Origin: Enterobacteriaceae bacterium ESL0689
GTDB taxonomy: Bacteria > Pseudomonadota > Gammaproteobacteria > Enterobacterales > Enterobacteriaceae
DNA length: 64,000 nucleotides
Direction: 5' to 3'
Assembly: GCA_029433525.1 (NCBI GenBank)
Contig: JAQTIF010000002.1
Span: forward strand, 186,001-250,000
In this document: positions 47,954 through 59,574 of the stretch, in pieces
How the letters are laid out: each line of letters begins with the position of its first letter
Numbering within the stretch: the first letter of the stretch is position 1
Made by a program: the position numbers and the translations under genes
Notes under the pieces: model-generated
The model's database searches: none
What the model was told of the DNA's origin: nothing
The model's input: only the letters and a program-made list of their open reading frames with translations

Positions 47954-49945
47954 TTACAACAACGCTTTCGCTTTGGCGATGATGTTATCAACGGTAAAAC
48001 CAAATTCGTTGTATAACAGATCGGCCGGTGCGGACTCACCAAAAGAGGTCATCGCGATAATCGCGCCGTTCAGCCCGACATATTTATACCAGTAATCGGC
48101 AATTCCGGCCTCAATCGCCACACGCGCAGTGACCGCTGCCGGCAACACTGATTCGCGGTAAGCCGCATCCTGTTTATCAAACTGGTCCGTCGAAGGCATC
48201 GAAACCACACGCGCTTTTACGCCATCTGCGGTCAGTTTTTCGTATGCCGCCACCGCCAGTTCCACTTCCGAACCGGTGGCAATCAGGATCAGTTCGGGCT
48301 GATCCGACTCACCTTTCAGCACATAACCACCACGGGCAATACTAGCCAGTTGTTGCGGGCTACGTTCCTGTTGTGCCAGATTTTGCCGTGACAAAATCAG
48401 TGCTGTCGGGCCATCCTGACGCTCAACCCCGTGCTTCCAGGCGACAGCGGATTCCACCTGGTCGCAGGGACGCCATACGCTCATATTGGGCGTCAGGCGC
48501 AGGGAGGCCACCTGCTCCACCGGCTGGTGTGTCGGGCCATCTTCGCCAAGGCCAATCGAGTCGTGGGTATAGACCATGATCTGGCGCTGTTTCATCAGCG
48601 CCGCCATACGCACCGCGTTACGCGCATATTCGACAAATATCAGGAAGGTGGAGGTGTATGGCAGGAAACCACCATGCAGCGAGAGACCATTGGCGATCGC
48701 AGTCATGCCAAACTCCCGCACCCCGTAGTGGATATAATTGCCTGCCGCATCTTTATTAAGCGGTTTCGATCCTGACCACAAGGTCAGATTGCTGGGGGCG
48801 AGATCGGCCGAACCACCGAGAAACTCCGGCAATAATGGCCCAAAGGCTTCGATGGCATTCTGTGATGCTTTACGGCTGGCGATCTTCGCCGGATTAGCCT
48901 GCAATTTAGCGATAAATTGAGTGGCTTTGGCGTCAAAATCCGCTGGTAGTTCGCCACGCAGACGACGGGTAAACTCTGCCGCCTCCTGGGGGAAAGCGTT
49001 AGCATAAGCGGCAAACTTCTCGTTCCAGGCTGACTCTTTGGTCCGCCCGGCTTCTCTGGCATCCCACTGGCTGTAAATATCAGACGGGATCTCAAACGGC
49101 GGGTAATCCCAGCCCAGCCGCTGGCGGGTCAGAGCGATTTCAGCGTCGCCTAATGGTGCACCGTGGGCATCATGTGTACCGGCTTTATTGGGGGCACCGA
49201 AACCAATAATCGTTTTGCACATCAGCAAAGAAGGCTTATCTGTCACCGCCCGCGCCGCTTCGATAGCGCGTTTAATCGCAGCGGCATCATGACCATCAAT
49301 GCCACGCACCACATGCCAGCCATAAGCCTCGAAACGCTCTACGGTATTATCGGTAAACCAGCCCTCGACATGACCATCGATAGAGATACCATTATCATCA
49401 TAGAACGCCACCAGCTTGCCCAGCTTCAGCGTACCCGCCAGCGAACAGGCTTCATGGGAGATCCCTTCCATCATGCAACCATCCCCCATAAAGGTATAGG
49501 TATAATGATTAACGATCTGATGACCGGGACGGTTAAACTGGGCGGCGAGGGTTTTTTCAGCGATCGCCATCCCCACGGCATTTGCAATGCCCTGCCCCAG
49601 TGGCCCGGTGGTGGTTTCCACCCCTGGGGTATAGCCCACTTCCGGGTGGCCGGGTGTTTTTGAATGCAACTGGCGAAAGGCTTTCAGATCATCGATCGAC
49701 AGTTCATAACCGGTCAGGTGCAGCAGGCTATAGATCAGCATCGAACCGTGACCATTGGACAGCACAAAACGATCACGATCTGCCCATAGCGGATTGGCCG
49801 GATTATGATTGAGGAAATCACGCCACAGGACTTCAGCAATGTCAGCCATACCCATCGGGGCGCCAGGGTGGCCCGAATTGGCTTTCTGTACAGCGTCCAT
49901 ACTCAGCGCACGAATCGCATTAGCAAGCTCTTTACGTGAGGACAT
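47954..49945 (-). CDS. tktA: Transketolase
   Basis: Thiamine-diphosphate enzyme of the non-oxidative pentose phosphate pathway. 663 residues, as in E. coli TktA. ThDP motif [18 protein letters not shown], sugar-phosphate His and Arg residues in [11 protein letters not shown] and [13 protein letters not shown], and the C-terminal domain are intact. The epd neighbour uses erythrose 4-phosphate, which this enzyme produces. Confidence 0.97.
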   Translation of the reverse strand: MSSRKELANAIRALSMDAVQKANSGHPGAPMGMADIAEVLWRDFLNHNPANPLWADRDRFVLSNGHGSMLIYSLLHLTGYELSIDDLKAFRQLHSKTPGHPEVGYTPGVETTTGPLGQGIANAVGMAIAEKTLAAQFNRPGHQIVNHYTYTFMGDGCMMEGISHEACSLAGTLKLGKLVAFYDDNGISIDGHVEGWFTDNTVERFEAYGWHVVRGIDGHDAAAIKRAIEAARAVTDKPSLLMCKTIIGFGAPNKAGTHDAHGAPLGDAEIALTRQRLGWDYPPFEIPSDIYSQWDAREAGRTKESAWNEKFAAYANAFPQEAAEFTRRLRGELPADFDAKATQFIAKLQANPAKIASRKASQNAIEAFGPLLPEFLGGSADLAPSNLTLWSGSKPLNKDAAGNYIHYGVREFGMTAIANGLSLHGGFLPYTSTFLIFVEYARNAVRMAALMKQRQIMVYTHDSIGLGEDGPTHQPVEQVASLRLTPNMSVWRPCDQVESAVAWKHGVERQDGPTALILSRQNLAQQERSPQQLASIARGGYVLKGESDQPELILIATGSEVELAVAAYEKLTADGVKARVVSMPSTDQFDKQDAAYRESVLPAAVTARVAIEAGIADYWYKYVGLNGAIIAMTSFGESAPADLLYNEFGFTVDNIIAKAKALL

Positions 49946-50117
49946 TTTGACTCCAGTTCAGATTGTAGAAGGCCATACCCGTAACGCCTTGACGAATGCA
50001 CGTTTTGGGCTACGCCAGAAAAAGTGTCAACAATGTACCCCAAGAGACAAAGCATGTACATGGAGCATGAGCGGAGAAAGCGCCGTAAAATGTTATGCCG
50101 TCAGCATTTCTGAATGA

Positions 50118-51035
50118 TTATCCCTTTTTCACCGCCTGGAGGTATAACATCTCCAGCGCGATAGTCGCCGCAGCCAGCGCGGTGATCCCGGCGTGATCGT
50201 AAGGGGGGCAGACCTCCACGACATCCATACCGACAATATTCAGATCCTGTAAACCGCGCAATATTTTCAGGGCACGATCGGAGCTCAGCCCACCCAGTAC
50301 CGGTGTCCCGGTTCCGGGGGCAAAAGCGGGATCTAAAACATCAATATCAAACGTCAGGTAAACCGGCATATCCCCCACCACCTGCTTCACCTGGGCGATG
50401 ATCTGCTCCAGCGGGCGATCATTCACCTCGCAGGCATCCAGCACCGTAAAACCATTATCTTTCTCGTACTCAGTGCGAATACCGATCTGAACCGAGTGAC
50501 AGGGATCGATCAACCCCTCTTTGGGCGCGGTATAGAACATCGTCCCGTGATCAAACTCACAGCCGTTAGAGTAGGTATCGGTATGGGCGTCAAAGTGTAC
50601 CAGCGCCATTTTGCCAAAATGCTTCGCATGTGCGCGCAGTAATGGCAGGGTAATGAAATGATCGCCGCCAAAGCACAACATCTTCTTTCCACCAGCCAGT
50701 AACTTTTCACCGTGGGCCTGCAGTTTTTCACTCATTTCACGCGCATCGCCGAAAGCGTAAACCAGATCGCCACAGTCAACCACATTCAGACGTTCACGCA
50801 TGTCGAAATGCCACGGAAAGCGGTGATGTTCCCATGCCAGATGGGTCGATATCTGACGGATGGCGCCGGGTCCATGACGGCTGCCCGCACGCCCGGAGGT
50901 CGCCATATCAAAAGGCACCCCGGTAATCACCCATTCCGCTTCGCTGTCATAGGGCTGAAAGTTGAGTGGCAGGCGCAGAAAACCAAATGCGTTAGATACC
51001 AGAGAATTATCATATTGATAGCCTAAACTGCTCAT
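50118..51035 (-). CDS. speB: Agmatinase
   Basis: Hydrolyses agmatine to putrescine and urea with two Mn ions. 305 residues. Metal ligands are in [18 protein letters not shown] and [18 protein letters not shown]. It lies 141 bp downstream of speA with a terminator in between; the two together make putrescine from arginine. Confidence 0.96.
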   Translation of the reverse strand: MSSLGYQYDNSLVSNAFGFLRLPLNFQPYDSEAEWVITGVPFDMATSGRAGSRHGPGAIRQISTHLAWEHHRFPWHFDMRERLNVVDCGDLVYAFGDAREMSEKLQAHGEKLLAGGKKMLCFGGDHFITLPLLRAHAKHFGKMALVHFDAHTDTYSNGCEFDHGTMFYTAPKEGLIDPCHSVQIGIRTEYEKDNGFTVLDACEVNDRPLEQIIAQVKQVVGDMPVYLTFDIDVLDPAFAPGTGTPVLGGLSSDRALKILRGLQDLNIVGMDVVEVCPPYDHAGITALAAATIALEMLYLQAVKKG

Positions 51036-51060
51036 GGCAAAACCTCTTGTTAATCACGAT

Positions 51061-51100
51061 AAAAAACCCTTCCGCGTCGGCAAATCCGGCACGGAAGGGT
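51061..51100 (-). terminator. Intrinsic terminator between speA and speB
   Basis: ACCCTTCCG and CGGAAGGGT form the stem and TTTTTT follows on the minus strand. It lies about 77 bases after the speA stop, just upstream of speB, so speB probably also has its own promoter. Confidence 0.8.
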
Positions 51101-51176
51101 CAGGCGGGCACAGCGTGATAACCGTGTCTTGATTATCAATACGCTGATTGCGGCTTCTGTGCATCAGATAATACAG

Positions 51177-53075
51177 TCACTCATCTTCAAGATAAGTATA
51201 ACCGTACAGTCCGGCGGCAAACTCGTCGATAAACTGCCGCTGTAATGTCGGATCAAGGGGGGAATTTTTCACCTGATCACGGAACTGGGTCAGTAAAGTA
51301 TCAGGGTCCAGCTGCACATAGCGCAGCATATCGGCAACCGTATCCCCTTCATCAGAGACTTCTACGGTGACACAACCATCAGCAGCGACAAAGACATCAA
51401 CCGCTTCGGTATCGCCAAACAGGTTATGCATATTGCCGAGAATTTCCTGATAAGCGCCGACCATAAAGAAACCCAGCACTGGCGGATTTTCAGGATTATA
51501 TTCCGGCATTGGCATCGTGGTGGCGATACCGTCACCATCGATATAGTGATCGATAGCGCCATCGGAATCACAGGTAATATCCAGCAATACCGCACGACGC
51601 TCAGGCTGCCGGTTCAGTCCTTCCAGCGGCATCACCGGAAAGAGCTGATCGATCCCCCACGCATCCGGCATCGACTGGAACAGGGAGAAGTTGACATATA
51701 TTTTATCTGCCATGCGCTCCTGCAGTTCGTCGATGATCGGCCGATGGGCACGGTTACTGGGATCGAGCTGTTTCTGTACTTCATGACAGATATTGAGGTA
51801 GAGCTGCTCGGCCCAGGCGCGCTCCTGTAAGGTAAACACACCCGACGAGTAGCCAACATGAATATCATGCAGATCCATCTGGCTATCATGCAACCATTCC
51901 CGTAGTGAGCGATGGTTATTCACCTCGTGCATCGCCTGCCAGGTTCCCCACATACTTTGCAACGGCCGTGCGGCGTCGGGCGCGGGGGGCGTCACCTCGC
52001 TGTATTCACTCCGCTCAACACCGATAATATTGGAAACCAGTACCGTATGATGGGCGGTCACCGCCCGCCCCGATTCGGTGATCACCGTAGGATGCGGCAG
52101 GCCATACTCTTTACAGGCGTCGCCAATCGCCCAGATGATATTATTGGCATATTCATTGAGGCCATAATTCACCGAACAGTCGGACTGCGAACGGGTGCCT
52201 TCATAGTCAACGCCCAGCCCACCGCCGACATCAAAGCACTGAATATTCACCCCCAGCTTATGTAATTCGACGTAAAAACGGGCTGATTCACGGACACCGG
52301 TGGCAATATCGCGGATATTGGCCATCTGTGATCCTAAATGGAAGTGCAGCAGTTGCAGGCTATCGAGATATCCGGCTGTTCGCAGCGTCTCCACCAGTTG
52401 CAGAACCTGAGTGGCCGCGAGACCAAACTTCGATTTTTCACCGCCAGAAGATTGCCATTTCCCTGACCCCTGGGAAGCCAGTCGGGCACGCACACCAAGA
52501 CGCGGCACCACATTCAGCCGCCGGGCTTCTTCCAGCACCAGCGCAATTTCTGACATTTTTTCGATCACCAGATAGACCTTATGGCCCATCTTTTCGCCAA
52601 TCAGCGCCAGACGAATATATTCACGATCTTTATAGCCGTTGCAGACAATCACACTATGGGTCATTCCGGCATGAGCCAGCACCGCCATCAGTTCGGCTTT
52701 CGATCCCGCTTCCAGTCCGAGGGGCTCACCCGAATGAATTAAGGTCTCAATCACACGGCGATGCTGGTTAACTTTGATCGGATAGACCAGAAAATAGTCG
52801 CCATGATAACCATAAGAGTCACGCGCTCGTTTAAACGCGGCATTAATTGAACGCAGGCGATGTTGCAGGATTTGCGGAAAACAGAACAGCGAAGGCAGGC
52901 GCTGCCCCTGAGCTTCCCGTTTTTTTACCAGTTCAGCCAGATCAACCCGTGCCTGGGGAACATCCGGGTCCGGGCAAACACTGATATGTCCCAGTGCGTT
53001 AACGTCATAGTAATTATTTCCCCACCAGGCAATATTATAAGTACGTAGCATTTTACTGACTTGCCAGGAACTCAT
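51177..53075 (-). CDS. speA: Biosynthetic arginine decarboxylase
   Basis: PLP enzyme converting arginine to agmatine. 632 residues. The PLP lysine is in [16 protein letters not shown] near residue 100; the glycine-rich PLP phosphate site [13 protein letters not shown] and the catalytic Cys region [13 protein letters not shown] are present. It starts at [19 protein letters not shown], the point equivalent to an internal Met of the 658-residue E. coli form, so the short N-terminal extension is lacking or differs. Confidence 0.95.
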   Translation of the reverse strand: MSSWQVSKMLRTYNIAWWGNNYYDVNALGHISVCPDPDVPQARVDLAELVKKREAQGQRLPSLFCFPQILQHRLRSINAAFKRARDSYGYHGDYFLVYPIKVNQHRRVIETLIHSGEPLGLEAGSKAELMAVLAHAGMTHSVIVCNGYKDREYIRLALIGEKMGHKVYLVIEKMSEIALVLEEARRLNVVPRLGVRARLASQGSGKWQSSGGEKSKFGLAATQVLQLVETLRTAGYLDSLQLLHFHLGSQMANIRDIATGVRESARFYVELHKLGVNIQCFDVGGGLGVDYEGTRSQSDCSVNYGLNEYANNIIWAIGDACKEYGLPHPTVITESGRAVTAHHTVLVSNIIGVERSEYSEVTPPAPDAARPLQSMWGTWQAMHEVNNHRSLREWLHDSQMDLHDIHVGYSSGVFTLQERAWAEQLYLNICHEVQKQLDPSNRAHRPIIDELQERMADKIYVNFSLFQSMPDAWGIDQLFPVMPLEGLNRQPERRAVLLDITCDSDGAIDHYIDGDGIATTMPMPEYNPENPPVLGFFMVGAYQEILGNMHNLFGDTEAVDVFVAADGCVTVEVSDEGDTVADMLRYVQLDPDTLLTQFRDQVKNSPLDPTLQRQFIDEFAAGLYGYTYLEDE

Positions 53076-53242
53076 CAGCCACCTCCTGCATAAAACGAAA
53101 AATAACGTATACGCTTTCTGACAAAAAAGTGAAATAAAAAACCGTTATCCGACATCACAGCGCTCCCCTTTTAGCCACCCTGGCGGCACAGTGAGTCACT
53201 TTTGCCCTCAGACGGGGGGCCATGACGCACGCTGACGTTTTT

Positions 53243-53554
53243 TTAATAAACGACTGTCATCGCATAATATCTGCCGATATATGGCGGTATATCTGATATT
53301 TTGTAACGCATTCCGCGACGGAAAACAGAGAAAATTCCGCCACCTGACAGACTGCCAGGGTAACAGATAACAAAAAAGAGTAGCACCAGGGTTAAGATTT
53401 GACCTAGAATAGCCATCCAGAAGTTAATCCATCTATACTGATTAACACACCGCCTACTCGTATCGCTACCGGTAAGATGGGATAGCATCATCGCTCCACA
53501 CCAGTCTATCCCGCAGTTTGAACGATACAAATATTCACAGGTAAATAAAAACAT
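53243..53554 (-). CDS. Possible small membrane protein antisense to the metK leader
   Basis: A 103-codon frame with one strong hydrophobic helix ([20 protein letters not shown], about residues 48-67). It sits where E. coli carries the poorly characterised yqgD between speA and metK, also on the strand opposite metK. It covers the whole metK leader, including the putative MetJ site, so codon-like conservation could reflect regulatory DNA. An internal start at one of the Met residues is possible. I cannot confirm it is expressed. Confidence 0.35.
   Translation of the reverse strand: MFLFTCEYLYRSNCGIDWCGAMMLSHLTGSDTSRRCVNQYRWINFWMAILGQILTLVLLFFVICYPGSLSGGGIFSVFRRGMRYKISDIPPYIGRYYAMTVVY
53411..53434. 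promoter_or_regulatory. Putative MetJ operator (three tandem met boxes)
   Basis: AGCCATCC, AGAAGTTA and ATCCATCT are three adjacent 8-bp units, each matching about 5 of 8 positions of the met box AGACGTCT. metK is a known MetJ target, and the site lies about 120 bp before its start. Individual matches are weak; the tandem spacing is the argument. Confidence 0.5.
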
Positions 53555-54707
53555 GGCAAAACATCTCTTTACGTCAGAATCCGTATCAGAAGGACATCCG
53601 GATAAAATTGCTGATCAAATCTCCGATGCCGTGCTGGACGCCATCCTGCAACAAGATCCTAAAGCGCGTGTCGCATGTGAAACCTATGTCAAAACCGGCA
53701 TGGTATTAGTCGGTGGCGAAATCACCACCAGCGCATGGGTCGATATCGAAGAGATTGCCCGTAATACCGTTCGTGATATTGGTTATGTCAATTCTGATAT
53801 GGGATTTGATGCTAACTCCTGTGCTGTTCTCAGTGCGATTGGTAAACAGTCACCGGATATCAATCAAGGGGTTGACCGCGCGGACCCGCTTGAACAAGGT
53901 GCCGGTGACCAGGGGCTGATGTTTGGTTACGCCACCAATGAAACCGATGTGCTGATGCCCGCTCCGGTTACCTATGCTCACCGTTTGGTGCAGCGCCAAT
54001 CCGAAGTCCGTAAAAGCGGCACCCTGCCGTGGCTGCGTCCGGACGCCAAAAGCCAGGTCACCTTCCAGTATGAAGACGATAAAATTGTCGGCATCGACAC
54101 CGTTGTGCTGTCAACCCAGCATGCGGAAGATATCGATCAGCCATCACTGCACGAAGCGGTGATGGAGGAGATTATCAAACCTGTTCTGCCCGCTGAGTGG
54201 CTCAGTTCGGCGACGAAGTTCTTCATCAACCCGACAGGACGCTTTGTGATTGGTGGCCCGATGGGCGACTGTGGTCTGACGGGGCGTAAAATCATCGTTG
54301 ATACCTACGGCGGGATGGCGCGTCATGGTGGTGGGGCGTTCTCCGGGAAAGATCCCTCTAAAGTTGACCGTTCTGCCGCTTATGCAGCACGTTACGTCGC
54401 CAAGAATATTGTCGCCGCAGGTCTCGCGGATCGTTGTGAAATTCAGGTTTCCTACGCTATTGGCGTGGCTAAACCGACTTCGGTCATGGTCGAAACGTTC
54501 GGCACGGGAAAAATTGCCAACGAGAAACTGACCCAATTGATTGGCGAATTTTTCGATTTACGGCCATATGGTCTTATCCAGATGCTGGATCTGCTCCACC
54601 CCATCTATAAAGAGACGGCGGTATACGGGCACTTTGGGCGCGAATCTTTTCCCTGGGAGAAGACCGACAAAGCCGCGCAGCTACGTGAAGCCGCCGGACT
54701 GAAATAA
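53553..54707 (+). CDS. metK: S-adenosylmethionine synthase
   Basis: Makes S-adenosylmethionine from methionine and ATP. 384 residues, as in E. coli. Signatures [28 protein letters not shown] and the phosphate loop [16 protein letters not shown] are intact. galP, which follows metK in E. coli, is absent; sprT comes next. Confidence 0.98.
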   Translation: MAKHLFTSESVSEGHPDKIADQISDAVLDAILQQDPKARVACETYVKTGMVLVGGEITTSAWVDIEEIARNTVRDIGYVNSDMGFDANSCAVLSAIGKQSPDINQGVDRADPLEQGAGDQGLMFGYATNETDVLMPAPVTYAHRLVQRQSEVRKSGTLPWLRPDAKSQVTFQYEDDKIVGIDTVVLSTQHAEDIDQPSLHEAVMEEIIKPVLPAEWLSSATKFFINPTGRFVIGGPMGDCGLTGRKIIVDTYGGMARHGGGAFSGKDPSKVDRSAAYAARYVAKNIVAAGLADRCEIQVSYAIGVAKPTSVMVETFGTGKIANEKLTQLIGEFFDLRPYGLIQMLDLLHPIYKETAVYGHFGRESFPWEKTDKAAQLREAAGLK

Positions 54708-54812
54708 ACCCTCGCGGATCAGCGAAGATCAAAAAGGCCAGTCCTGCGCTGGCCTGCCATAAAACATCATTTCCAGCTTGCCCTTCCTTATCGACCTCTC
54801 TATCCTTAGCGC

Positions 54813-55316
54813 ATGAAAACACTGATCATTCCTGCCGACCTGCAACAAGCTATGGGCGACTGCCTGCAACAGAAGCTTGACCAGGCCAATCACGCTCTCG
54901 GACGACACTACCCACTACCCCCCCTGGTTTACCGACAGCGCGGCACCACTGCCGGTACCGCATGGCTGCAAAAAAACGAAATTCGCCTCAATCCGGTGCT
55001 GTTAATGGAAAACCAGCAGGCCTTTATTGAGCACGTCATTCCGCACGAACTGGCGCATTTGCTGGTATGGCAACACTTTGGCCGTGTCCCACCGCACGGT
55101 AAAGAGTGGAAGTGGATGATGGAAAGCGTACTGACGGTCACCGCTCGCCGGACTCACTCTTTTGCGCTTGATTCGGTTCGTACTAACACCTTTCCCTACC
55201 ACTGTCGGTGCCAGCAACATCAGCTCACTGTTCGTCGCCATTACCGTGTGATGCGCGGCAAAGCAACCTATCGCTGCCTCCGCTGTGGTGATTTGCTGGT
55301 CGCGGATGAGCCATAA
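54813..55316 (+). CDS. sprT: SprT family zinc metalloprotease-like protein
   Basis: 167 residues. The zinc motif HELAH is in [17 protein letters not shown], and a C-terminal zinc-ribbon-like set of cysteines (CRCQQH and CLRCGD) is present. Bacterial SprT function is little known; the eukaryotic relative SPRTN degrades DNA-protein crosslinks. It starts about 105 bp after metK and precedes endA, the usual enteric order. Confidence 0.92.
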   Translation: MKTLIIPADLQQAMGDCLQQKLDQANHALGRHYPLPPLVYRQRGTTAGTAWLQKNEIRLNPVLLMENQQAFIEHVIPHELAHLLVWQHFGRVPPHGKEWKWMMESVLTVTARRTHSFALDSVRTNTFPYHCRCQQHQLTVRRHYRVMRGKATYRCLRCGDLLVADEP

Positions 55317-55408
55317 CTGACAATAACTGACAATTTTTGGAATTAACTGGTTGCATCTGAAAACCCTGTTCGCTACGTTGTGAACTGCGTTTTAATACGG
55401 AGTTCACC

Positions 55409-56107
55409 ATGTCATACGGGCAAATTTTCATCATGGCGCTCTTAAGTATCGCCATCAGCCGTCCGCTAGCCGCCGAAGGGATCAACAGCTTTTCTCAGGC
55501 AAAAATCGCAGGAATAAAAATCAACCACGATATTGCGGGTGATTTTTACTGCGGTTGTAAGATTCACTGGCAGGGCAAGAAAGGCATTATCGATCTGCAA
55601 TCCTGCGGTTATAAAGTGCGCAAAAATCAAAACCGTGCCAGTCGGGTGGAGTGGGAGCATGTGGTGCCAGCATGGCAATTTGGCCATCAGCGACAATGCT
55701 GGCAGCAAGGGGGACGTAAAAACTGCGTCGGCGATCCAATCTATCGGAAGATGGAAAATGATTTACACAATCTGCAACCTGCAGTTGGCGAAGTGAATGG
55801 CGATCGTGGCAACTTTATGTACAGCCAGTGGCTGGGAGGTGAGGGTCAGTATGGTCAGTGTGCCATGAAGGTCGATTTCAAAGCTAAGGTTGCTGAACCG
55901 CCAGCACGCGCACGCGGTGAAATTGCCCGTATCTACTTCTATATGCGTGATACTTATCAGCTCACCCTCTCCCGCCAGCAAACACAGCTTTTTACTGCCT
56001 GGGATAAAATGTATCCTGTCAGCGCATGGGAGTGTGAACGTGATGGACGCATCGCTAAAATCCAGGGCAATCATAATCCCTATGTTCAGCGTGCTTGCCA
56101 GGCCTGA
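55409..56107 (+). CDS. endA: Periplasmic endonuclease I
   Basis: Non-specific DNA endonuclease of the periplasm. Signal peptide [22 protein letters not shown], then the beta-beta-alpha metal active site [13 protein letters not shown] with the catalytic His, and [19 protein letters not shown]. 232 residues. Four or more cysteines suggest structural disulfides. Confidence 0.95.
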   Translation: MSYGQIFIMALLSIAISRPLAAEGINSFSQAKIAGIKINHDIAGDFYCGCKIHWQGKKGIIDLQSCGYKVRKNQNRASRVEWEHVVPAWQFGHQRQCWQQGGRKNCVGDPIYRKMENDLHNLQPAVGEVNGDRGNFMYSQWLGGEGQYGQCAMKVDFKAKVAEPPARARGEIARIYFYMRDTYQLTLSRQQTQLFTAWDKMYPVSAWECERDGRIAKIQGNHNPYVQRACQA

Positions 56108-56210
56108 CAGCGCTAACCTACACTAGCAGCCACAATAACTTTTAACTGGCAGAGGCTGTTTCCATTAACCGTCACGATGGAGGCTTCTGCAAAAAAATGG
56201 AATATCGCCT

Positions 56211-56942
56211 ATGCGTATCCCGCGAATCTATCACCCGGATGCCCTTACCCCCGGTTGCCAAATCGCGCTTTCTGACGACGCCGCCAGCCATGTTGGCCGC
56301 GTGCTGCGCATGAACCCAGGACAGCTGATTCAGCTGTTCAATGGCACGAATCAGGTCTTTAGTGCCGTTATCCGCGCTGTCAGCAAAAAGCATGTCACCG
56401 TGGAGGTGATAAGCGGCGAAACAGAGAACCGTGAATCGCCGCTGCATATTCATCTCGGGCAGGTCATCCCGCGCGGCGAAAAAATGGAATTTACCATCCA
56501 GAAATCGATAGAGCTCGGTGTCAGTCTGATTACGCCACTGTTTTCCGGGCGCTGTGGCGTCAGACTGGAAGGTGAGCGATTACAGAAGAAGATCCAGCAA
56601 TGGCAAAAAATCGCCATTGCTGCCTGCGAGCAATGTGGCCGTAATGTGGTGCCGGAGATCCGCCCTGCCATGTCACTCGCCGCGTGGTGTGCTGAGCCGG
56701 ATGATTGTCTGAAACTCAATCTGCATCCCCGCGCCAGCGCGAGCATTAATAGCCTGCCGCAACCGGTTACCCGCGTGCGCCTGCTGACCGGGCCTGAGGG
56801 TGGATTATCGGAGGAGGAGATTGCGATGACCGCGCGTTATCAGTTTACCGATATTCTGTTAGGGCCACGGGTGCTACGGACAGAGACAACGGCGCTTACC
56901 GCCATAACTGCCTTACAGGTGCGTTTTGGCGACTTAGGCTGA
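56211..56942 (+). CDS. rsmE: 16S rRNA (uridine-1498 N3) methyltransferase
   Basis: SPOUT methyltransferase acting on the assembled 30S subunit. 243 residues, as in E. coli: an N-terminal PUA-like domain and the C-terminal knot with [14 protein letters not shown] and [15 protein letters not shown] binding S-adenosylmethionine. It is 19 bp upstream of gshB. Confidence 0.95.
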   Translation: MRIPRIYHPDALTPGCQIALSDDAASHVGRVLRMNPGQLIQLFNGTNQVFSAVIRAVSKKHVTVEVISGETENRESPLHIHLGQVIPRGEKMEFTIQKSIELGVSLITPLFSGRCGVRLEGERLQKKIQQWQKIAIAACEQCGRNVVPEIRPAMSLAAWCAEPDDCLKLNLHPRASASINSLPQPVTRVRLLTGPEGGLSEEEIAMTARYQFTDILLGPRVLRTETTALTAITALQVRFGDLG

Positions 56943-56961
56943 AGCATTAACGGAGAAAATA

Positions 56962-57909
56962 ATGATTAAACTTGGCATCGTGATGGACCCTATCGCTACC
57001 ATCAATATCAAAAAAGACACCAGTTTTGCGATGTTACTGGAAGCGCAACGTCGTGGTTATCAACTCCATTATATGGAAATGGGCGACTTATATTTAAGTC
57101 ATGGCGAGGCGCGCGCCCGCACACGCACACTGCATGTCGAGAACAATGCGGCCGGATGGTATACCTTCACTGGCGAACAGGATCAGCCGCTGGCCGATCT
57201 CGATGTGATCCTGATGCGTAAAGATCCGCCCTTTGATACTGAATTTATCTACGCCACCTACATTCTGGAACGGGCGGAAGATAAAGGCACCCTGATTGTC
57301 AACAAGCCACAAAGTCTGCGTGATTGTAACGAAAAACTGTTCACTGCCTGGTTTGCTGATCTGACGCCGGATACGCTGGTGACCCGTAGTAAAGCCTTAT
57401 TAAAATCCTTCCGCGAAAAACATGGCGATATTATCCTCAAGCCGCTGGATGGCATGGGCGGTGCCTCTGTTTTCCGGGTAAAAGCGGATGACCCTAACTT
57501 TTCAGTGATCGCCGAAACACTCACCATGATGGGAAATCGCTATTGCATGGCACAAAACTACCTGCCAGCCATTAAAGACGGTGATAAGCGAGTCCTGGTG
57601 ATTGACGGTGAACCGGTGCCCTATTGCCTTGCCCGTATTCCACAAGGGGGCGAAACCCGTGGTAATCTTGCTGCCGGAGGCCGTGGTGAGGCACGTCCGC
57701 TGAGCGACAGCGACTGGGCCATCGCCCGCCGTATCGGGCCGGTATTAAAAAGCAAAGGGCTCATTTTCGTTGGCCTGGATATTATTGGTGATCGTCTGAC
57801 TGAAATTAACGTCACCAGCCCGACCTGCGCACGCGAAATCGAAGCGGCTTTTCCGGTGTCGATCACCGGTATGCTAATGAATGCCATTGAGCAACGTCTC
57901 AAGCGCTGA
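56962..57909 (+). CDS. gshB: Glutathione synthetase
   Basis: ATP-grasp ligase adding glycine to gamma-glutamylcysteine. 315 residues. IVMDPIATINIKKDTSFAML is the substrate-domain start; DIILKPLDGMGGASVFR and the metal-binding EINVTSPTC are conserved. It follows rsmE by 19 bp. Confidence 0.97.
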   Translation: MIKLGIVMDPIATINIKKDTSFAMLLEAQRRGYQLHYMEMGDLYLSHGEARARTRTLHVENNAAGWYTFTGEQDQPLADLDVILMRKDPPFDTEFIYATYILERAEDKGTLIVNKPQSLRDCNEKLFTAWFADLTPDTLVTRSKALLKSFREKHGDIILKPLDGMGGASVFRVKADDPNFSVIAETLTMMGNRYCMAQNYLPAIKDGDKRVLVIDGEPVPYCLARIPQGGETRGNLAAGGRGEARPLSDSDWAIARRIGPVLKSKGLIFVGLDIIGDRLTEINVTSPTCAREIEAAFPVSITGMLMNAIEQRLKR

Positions 57910-57943
57910 CAGGGCTCAGTCAACAGCAAAAACTGATGGCACG

Positions 57944-57970
57944 ACCTGTTTCCCGCTGCGGGTAACAGGT
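57944..57970. terminator. 27-bp near-perfect palindrome after gshB
   Basis: ACCTGTTTCCCGC faces GCGGGTAACAGGT; only one internal pair and the centre are mismatched. It lies 34 bases after the gshB stop and is followed by CTGTTGCC with no T-run, so it may stop RNA polymerase weakly or stabilise the 3' end. Confidence 0.45.
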
Positions 57971-58064
57971 CTGTTGCCTGCCATCTCAGGATAAAGTCAG
58001 ATAAACTGATCCATTATCTGTACACTAGGCGCCAATTTTTTAACCAGGAATTAAACCTCTGCTC

Positions 58065-58628
58065 ATGAATTTACAGCATCATTTTCTGATTGCCATGCCT
58101 GCGATGCGGGACCCGTTATTTCGTCGTTCGGTCATCTATATCTGTGAGTATAACGATGATGGAGTCATGGGAATTATTATCAACAAACCGATTGAAAATC
58201 TGAATGTTACCGATATCTTGCAGAAACTGGACATCACGATAGATAGCCACAATTCAGATAGCCTGCGCAATATCCCCGTTATGCTTGGCGGGCCACTGGC
58301 TGATGATCGGGGTTTTATTCTGCACTCTCCGCCCGGTGGTTTTTCCTCCAGTATTCGTATTTCCGATAATACGCTTATTACGACATCGCGCGATATCCTC
58401 GAAACACTGGGAACCGACCGACAACCGCAAAACGTACTTGTTGCGCTGGGTTATGCCGCCTGGGAACAGGGACAGCTGGAACAGGAAATTCTGGATAACG
58501 ACTGGCTGATTATGCCAGCCGATCAAAATATTTTATTTAAAACTCCGGTTGCCGATCGCTGGCGTGATGCGGCAAAACTGATTGGCATCGATATTATGAC
58601 GATGCCAGATATCGCGGGACATGCATAA
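58065..58628 (+). CDS. yqgE: UPF0301 protein YqgE
   Basis: 187-residue DUF179 protein with the typical [25 protein letters not shown] start and the conserved [15 protein letters not shown] turn. Biochemical role not established. Its stop overlaps the ruvX start by 1 bp (TAATG), so the two are coupled as in E. coli. Confidence 0.93.
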   Translation: MNLQHHFLIAMPAMRDPLFRRSVIYICEYNDDGVMGIIINKPIENLNVTDILQKLDITIDSHNSDSLRNIPVMLGGPLADDRGFILHSPPGGFSSSIRISDNTLITTSRDILETLGTDRQPQNVLVALGYAAWEQGQLEQEILDNDWLIMPADQNILFKTPVADRWRDAAKLIGIDIMTMPDIAGHA

Positions 58629-59047
58629 TGAACGGCACACTGCTCGGTTTTGATTTCGGCACCCACAGTATCGGGGTGGCGGTTGGCCAACGGATCACTG
58701 GCACAGCGCATCCCCTGTCAGCGTTGAAAGCGCAGGATGGTAAACCTGACTGGCTGATTATCGACAAACTCCTGGCCGAGTGGCAGCCAGAAGCCGTTAT
58801 TGTCGGTTTACCGCTTAATATGGATGGCACAGAGCAGCCACTGACTGCGCGTGCCCGCAAGTTTGCTAACAGAATTCATGGTCGCTTTGGCGTAAAAATT
58901 ATCCTTCATGATGAGCGCCTGAGCACGGTTGAAGCCAGAAGCGGATTATTCGAATCCGGTGGCTTCCGCGCACTGAATAAAGGCCGTATTGACTCCACCT
59001 CGGCGGTGATCATACTGGAAAGCTACTTCGCCCAGGGGGAGCACTGA
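58628..59047 (+). CDS. ruvX: YqgF/RuvX nuclease-like protein
   Basis: RNase H-fold protein reported as a Holliday-junction resolvase-like enzyme and implicated in 16S rRNA 5' maturation. 139 residues: [17 protein letters not shown] with the first catalytic Asp, [27 protein letters not shown] with Glu, and the C-terminal [17 protein letters not shown] with Asp. It ends the conserved backbone; the next gene in E. coli (yggR) is not present. Confidence 0.95.
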   Translation: MNGTLLGFDFGTHSIGVAVGQRITGTAHPLSALKAQDGKPDWLIIDKLLAEWQPEAVIVGLPLNMDGTEQPLTARARKFANRIHGRFGVKIILHDERLSTVEARSGLFESGGFRALNKGRIDSTSAVIILESYFAQGEH

Positions 59048-59116
59048 TAGCTGTTACTGGTTGCTGACGGGTTTACGTTCCTCCCGATTCGGGATCTTCC
59101 CGTATCAGGAAGGTGA

Positions 59117-59449
59117 TCACATATACTTGATAAAGATATTTTTCGGGGCAGCTAACAAATATAACAAACTGTAAAACAAAGCGCCCCAATGTATTGAGTC
59201 ATAAAGATCAACATTTAAATTGAGATGTAAAAATCCCTGAGCAAAGCTTGTTCCATTAGTGAATAAACCAAACTGAAGTGAGGTACAAAAAATTACCCAT
59301 AAAGAGTAGAGAATAAAAATGAAATAATTCTTCTTTCGCGTTACTTTTATTTTTCCGTAATATAATACAGCGAAAATAAACATGGATATTGCATAATAAA
59401 GCACCACAGGCAGTCTGGATTCCTGAATAACTATGGTGTTTGCGTCCAT
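59117..59449 (-). CDS. Small membrane protein of unknown function
   Basis: 110 residues with three probable membrane helices: about 14-30 (VVLYYAISMFIFAVLYY), 42-63 (FIFILYSLWVIFCTSLQFGL) and 88-103 (WGALFYSLLYLLAAP). The gene is AT-rich and lies in the accessory island after ruvX. I recognise no family. Expression is plausible: an ATG follows GGGAAATAAAAA, a weak ribosome site. It is the last minus-strand gene of the island and may be unrelated to the toxin-antitoxin pair upstream. Confidence 0.6.
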   Translation of the reverse strand: MDANTIVIQESRLPVVLYYAISMFIFAVLYYGKIKVTRKKNYFIFILYSLWVIFCTSLQFGLFTNGTSFAQGFLHLNLNVDLYDSIHWGALFYSLLYLLAAPKNIFIKYM

Positions 59450-59491
59450 TTTTTATTTCCCATTTTATTCATATAATTGAACGACTACGTA

Positions 59492-59542
59492 GAGTCTGGC
59501 CCACCAGACGTTATTAACGCAGCCAGTCTGGGCGCGAACAGC
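59492..59542. repeat. Intergenic repeat, partial copy R4
   Basis: About 50 bp match the left part of R1: GAGTCTGGCCCACCAGACGT, TATTAACGCAGCCAGTCTGG and GAACAGC. The rest is missing. It lies between the small membrane protein and the antitoxin gene, so the repeat family also reaches accessory DNA. Confidence 0.65.
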
Positions 59543-59574
59543 CTATCCTGTCGAATCCTTCTGTCACAGTAGAT

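Noticed and set aside
54740-54760. Hairpin after metK as a metK terminator
   Set aside because: The stem GGCCAG/CTGGCC has its T-run only when read on the minus strand, where no gene ends, so its role is unclear.
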